Source: Acidobacteriales bacterium 59-55 (GTDB taxonomy: Bacteria > Acidobacteriota > Terriglobia > Terriglobales > Acidobacteriaceae). Taken from it: a DNA stretch of 64,000 nt. Of this stretch, positions 63,944-64,000 are shown piece by piece; positions within the stretch are counted from its first letter, which is position 1; each line of letters begins with the position of its first letter. Both the position numbers and the translations under genes were made by a program. The stretch spans positions 542,666 through 606,665 of the forward strand of contig MKSV01000004.1 in the NCBI GenBank assembly GCA_001897435.1, written 5' to 3'. The notes under the pieces are model-generated. The model was not told where the DNA came from and ran no database searches. It was given only the letters and a program-made list of their open reading frames with translations.

Positions 63944-64000
63944 CGTTGAGGGTTATGTGTATGTGAAAATGCTCCTCTGTAGTGACGTCCGAACATATAC
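63934..64000. other. foreign sequence interrupting thiF
   Basis: AT-richer DNA starting TTATATTAGCGTTGAGGG runs to the window edge. Probably the end of a mobile element or a deletion junction. It cannot be identified from 67 bp. Confidence 0.5.

Noticed and set aside
1..64000. CRISPR array
   Set aside because: No regularly spaced short repeats were seen on reading the window; the only tandem-like repeats are the Rhs cores and the paired 11-mers at 48955.

Overview
The window looks like part of a chromosome of a soil bacterium, most likely an Acidobacteriota (Terriglobia-type). That placement rests on GC-rich coding style, orphan Rhs tips and the overall protein flavour, so it is an inference. 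Most of the window is one large, partly decayed integrative/conjugative element (ICE) with two blocks of cargo inserted in it.

Layout. (1) 1-3196: three degenerate Rhs C-terminal tips in tandem, with small membrane genes between them. (2) 3197-5500: a truncated IS66 element welded to a 5'-truncated tyrosine integrase, followed by a 45-bp 3' fragment of a tRNA-Cys gene that marks an attachment site. (3) 5948-28673: conjugation module with a MoxR-type ATPase, a VirB1-like transglycosylase, VirB9, VirB10, VirB2 and further pilin-like proteins, VirB3, VirB4, two VirB5-like proteins, VirB6, VirB8, a second VirB9-like protein, a VirD4/TraG coupling protein and a replication-relaxation-type protein. 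I see no VirB11 and no classical relaxase. Inside the operon is an 859-residue protein with a GGDFDFD motif resembling the catalytic loop of two-barrel RNA polymerases. (4) 28940-34524: DNA-metabolism module with a PAPS-reductase-like PP-loop protein, an AEP primase with a zinc finger, SSB and a Rad52-type annealing protein. (5) 34568-48645: first cargo block, with an IS5-family element, a putative glycoside hydrolase, an Abi-alpha-like protein, an outer-membrane barrel, a phospholipase C-like phosphoesterase, an SGNH hydrolase and a 1519-residue Avs-like STAND ATPase. (6) 49021-54170: backbone resumes with a DNA methylase, an SNF2-type helicase and a VapBC pair with a clear palindromic operator. 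(7) 54550-59787: second cargo block, arsenic resistance (arsR, acr3, arsM, two arsC types, a CDF-like transporter) flanked by broken genes: a beheaded merP on the left, a frameshifted integrase and a beheaded backbone gene on the right. (8) 60203-63943: backbone again, ending in a PRTRC cassette (proteins C, F and B, and ThiF). ThiF is cut off near 63934 by foreign sequence running out of the window.

How it works together. Three operons appear to share a TTGACYGAGTTT promoter element (5894, 11096, 30839), which suggests coordinated expression of the secretion and DNA-processing modules. SSB, Rad52, primase and helicase would process transferred DNA, the T4SS and coupling protein would move it, and VapBC and PRTRC would help maintain it. 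The cargo supplies arsenic resistance and probable phage defence. Truncation of integrase, IS66 and ThiF suggests that the element is no longer fully mobile.
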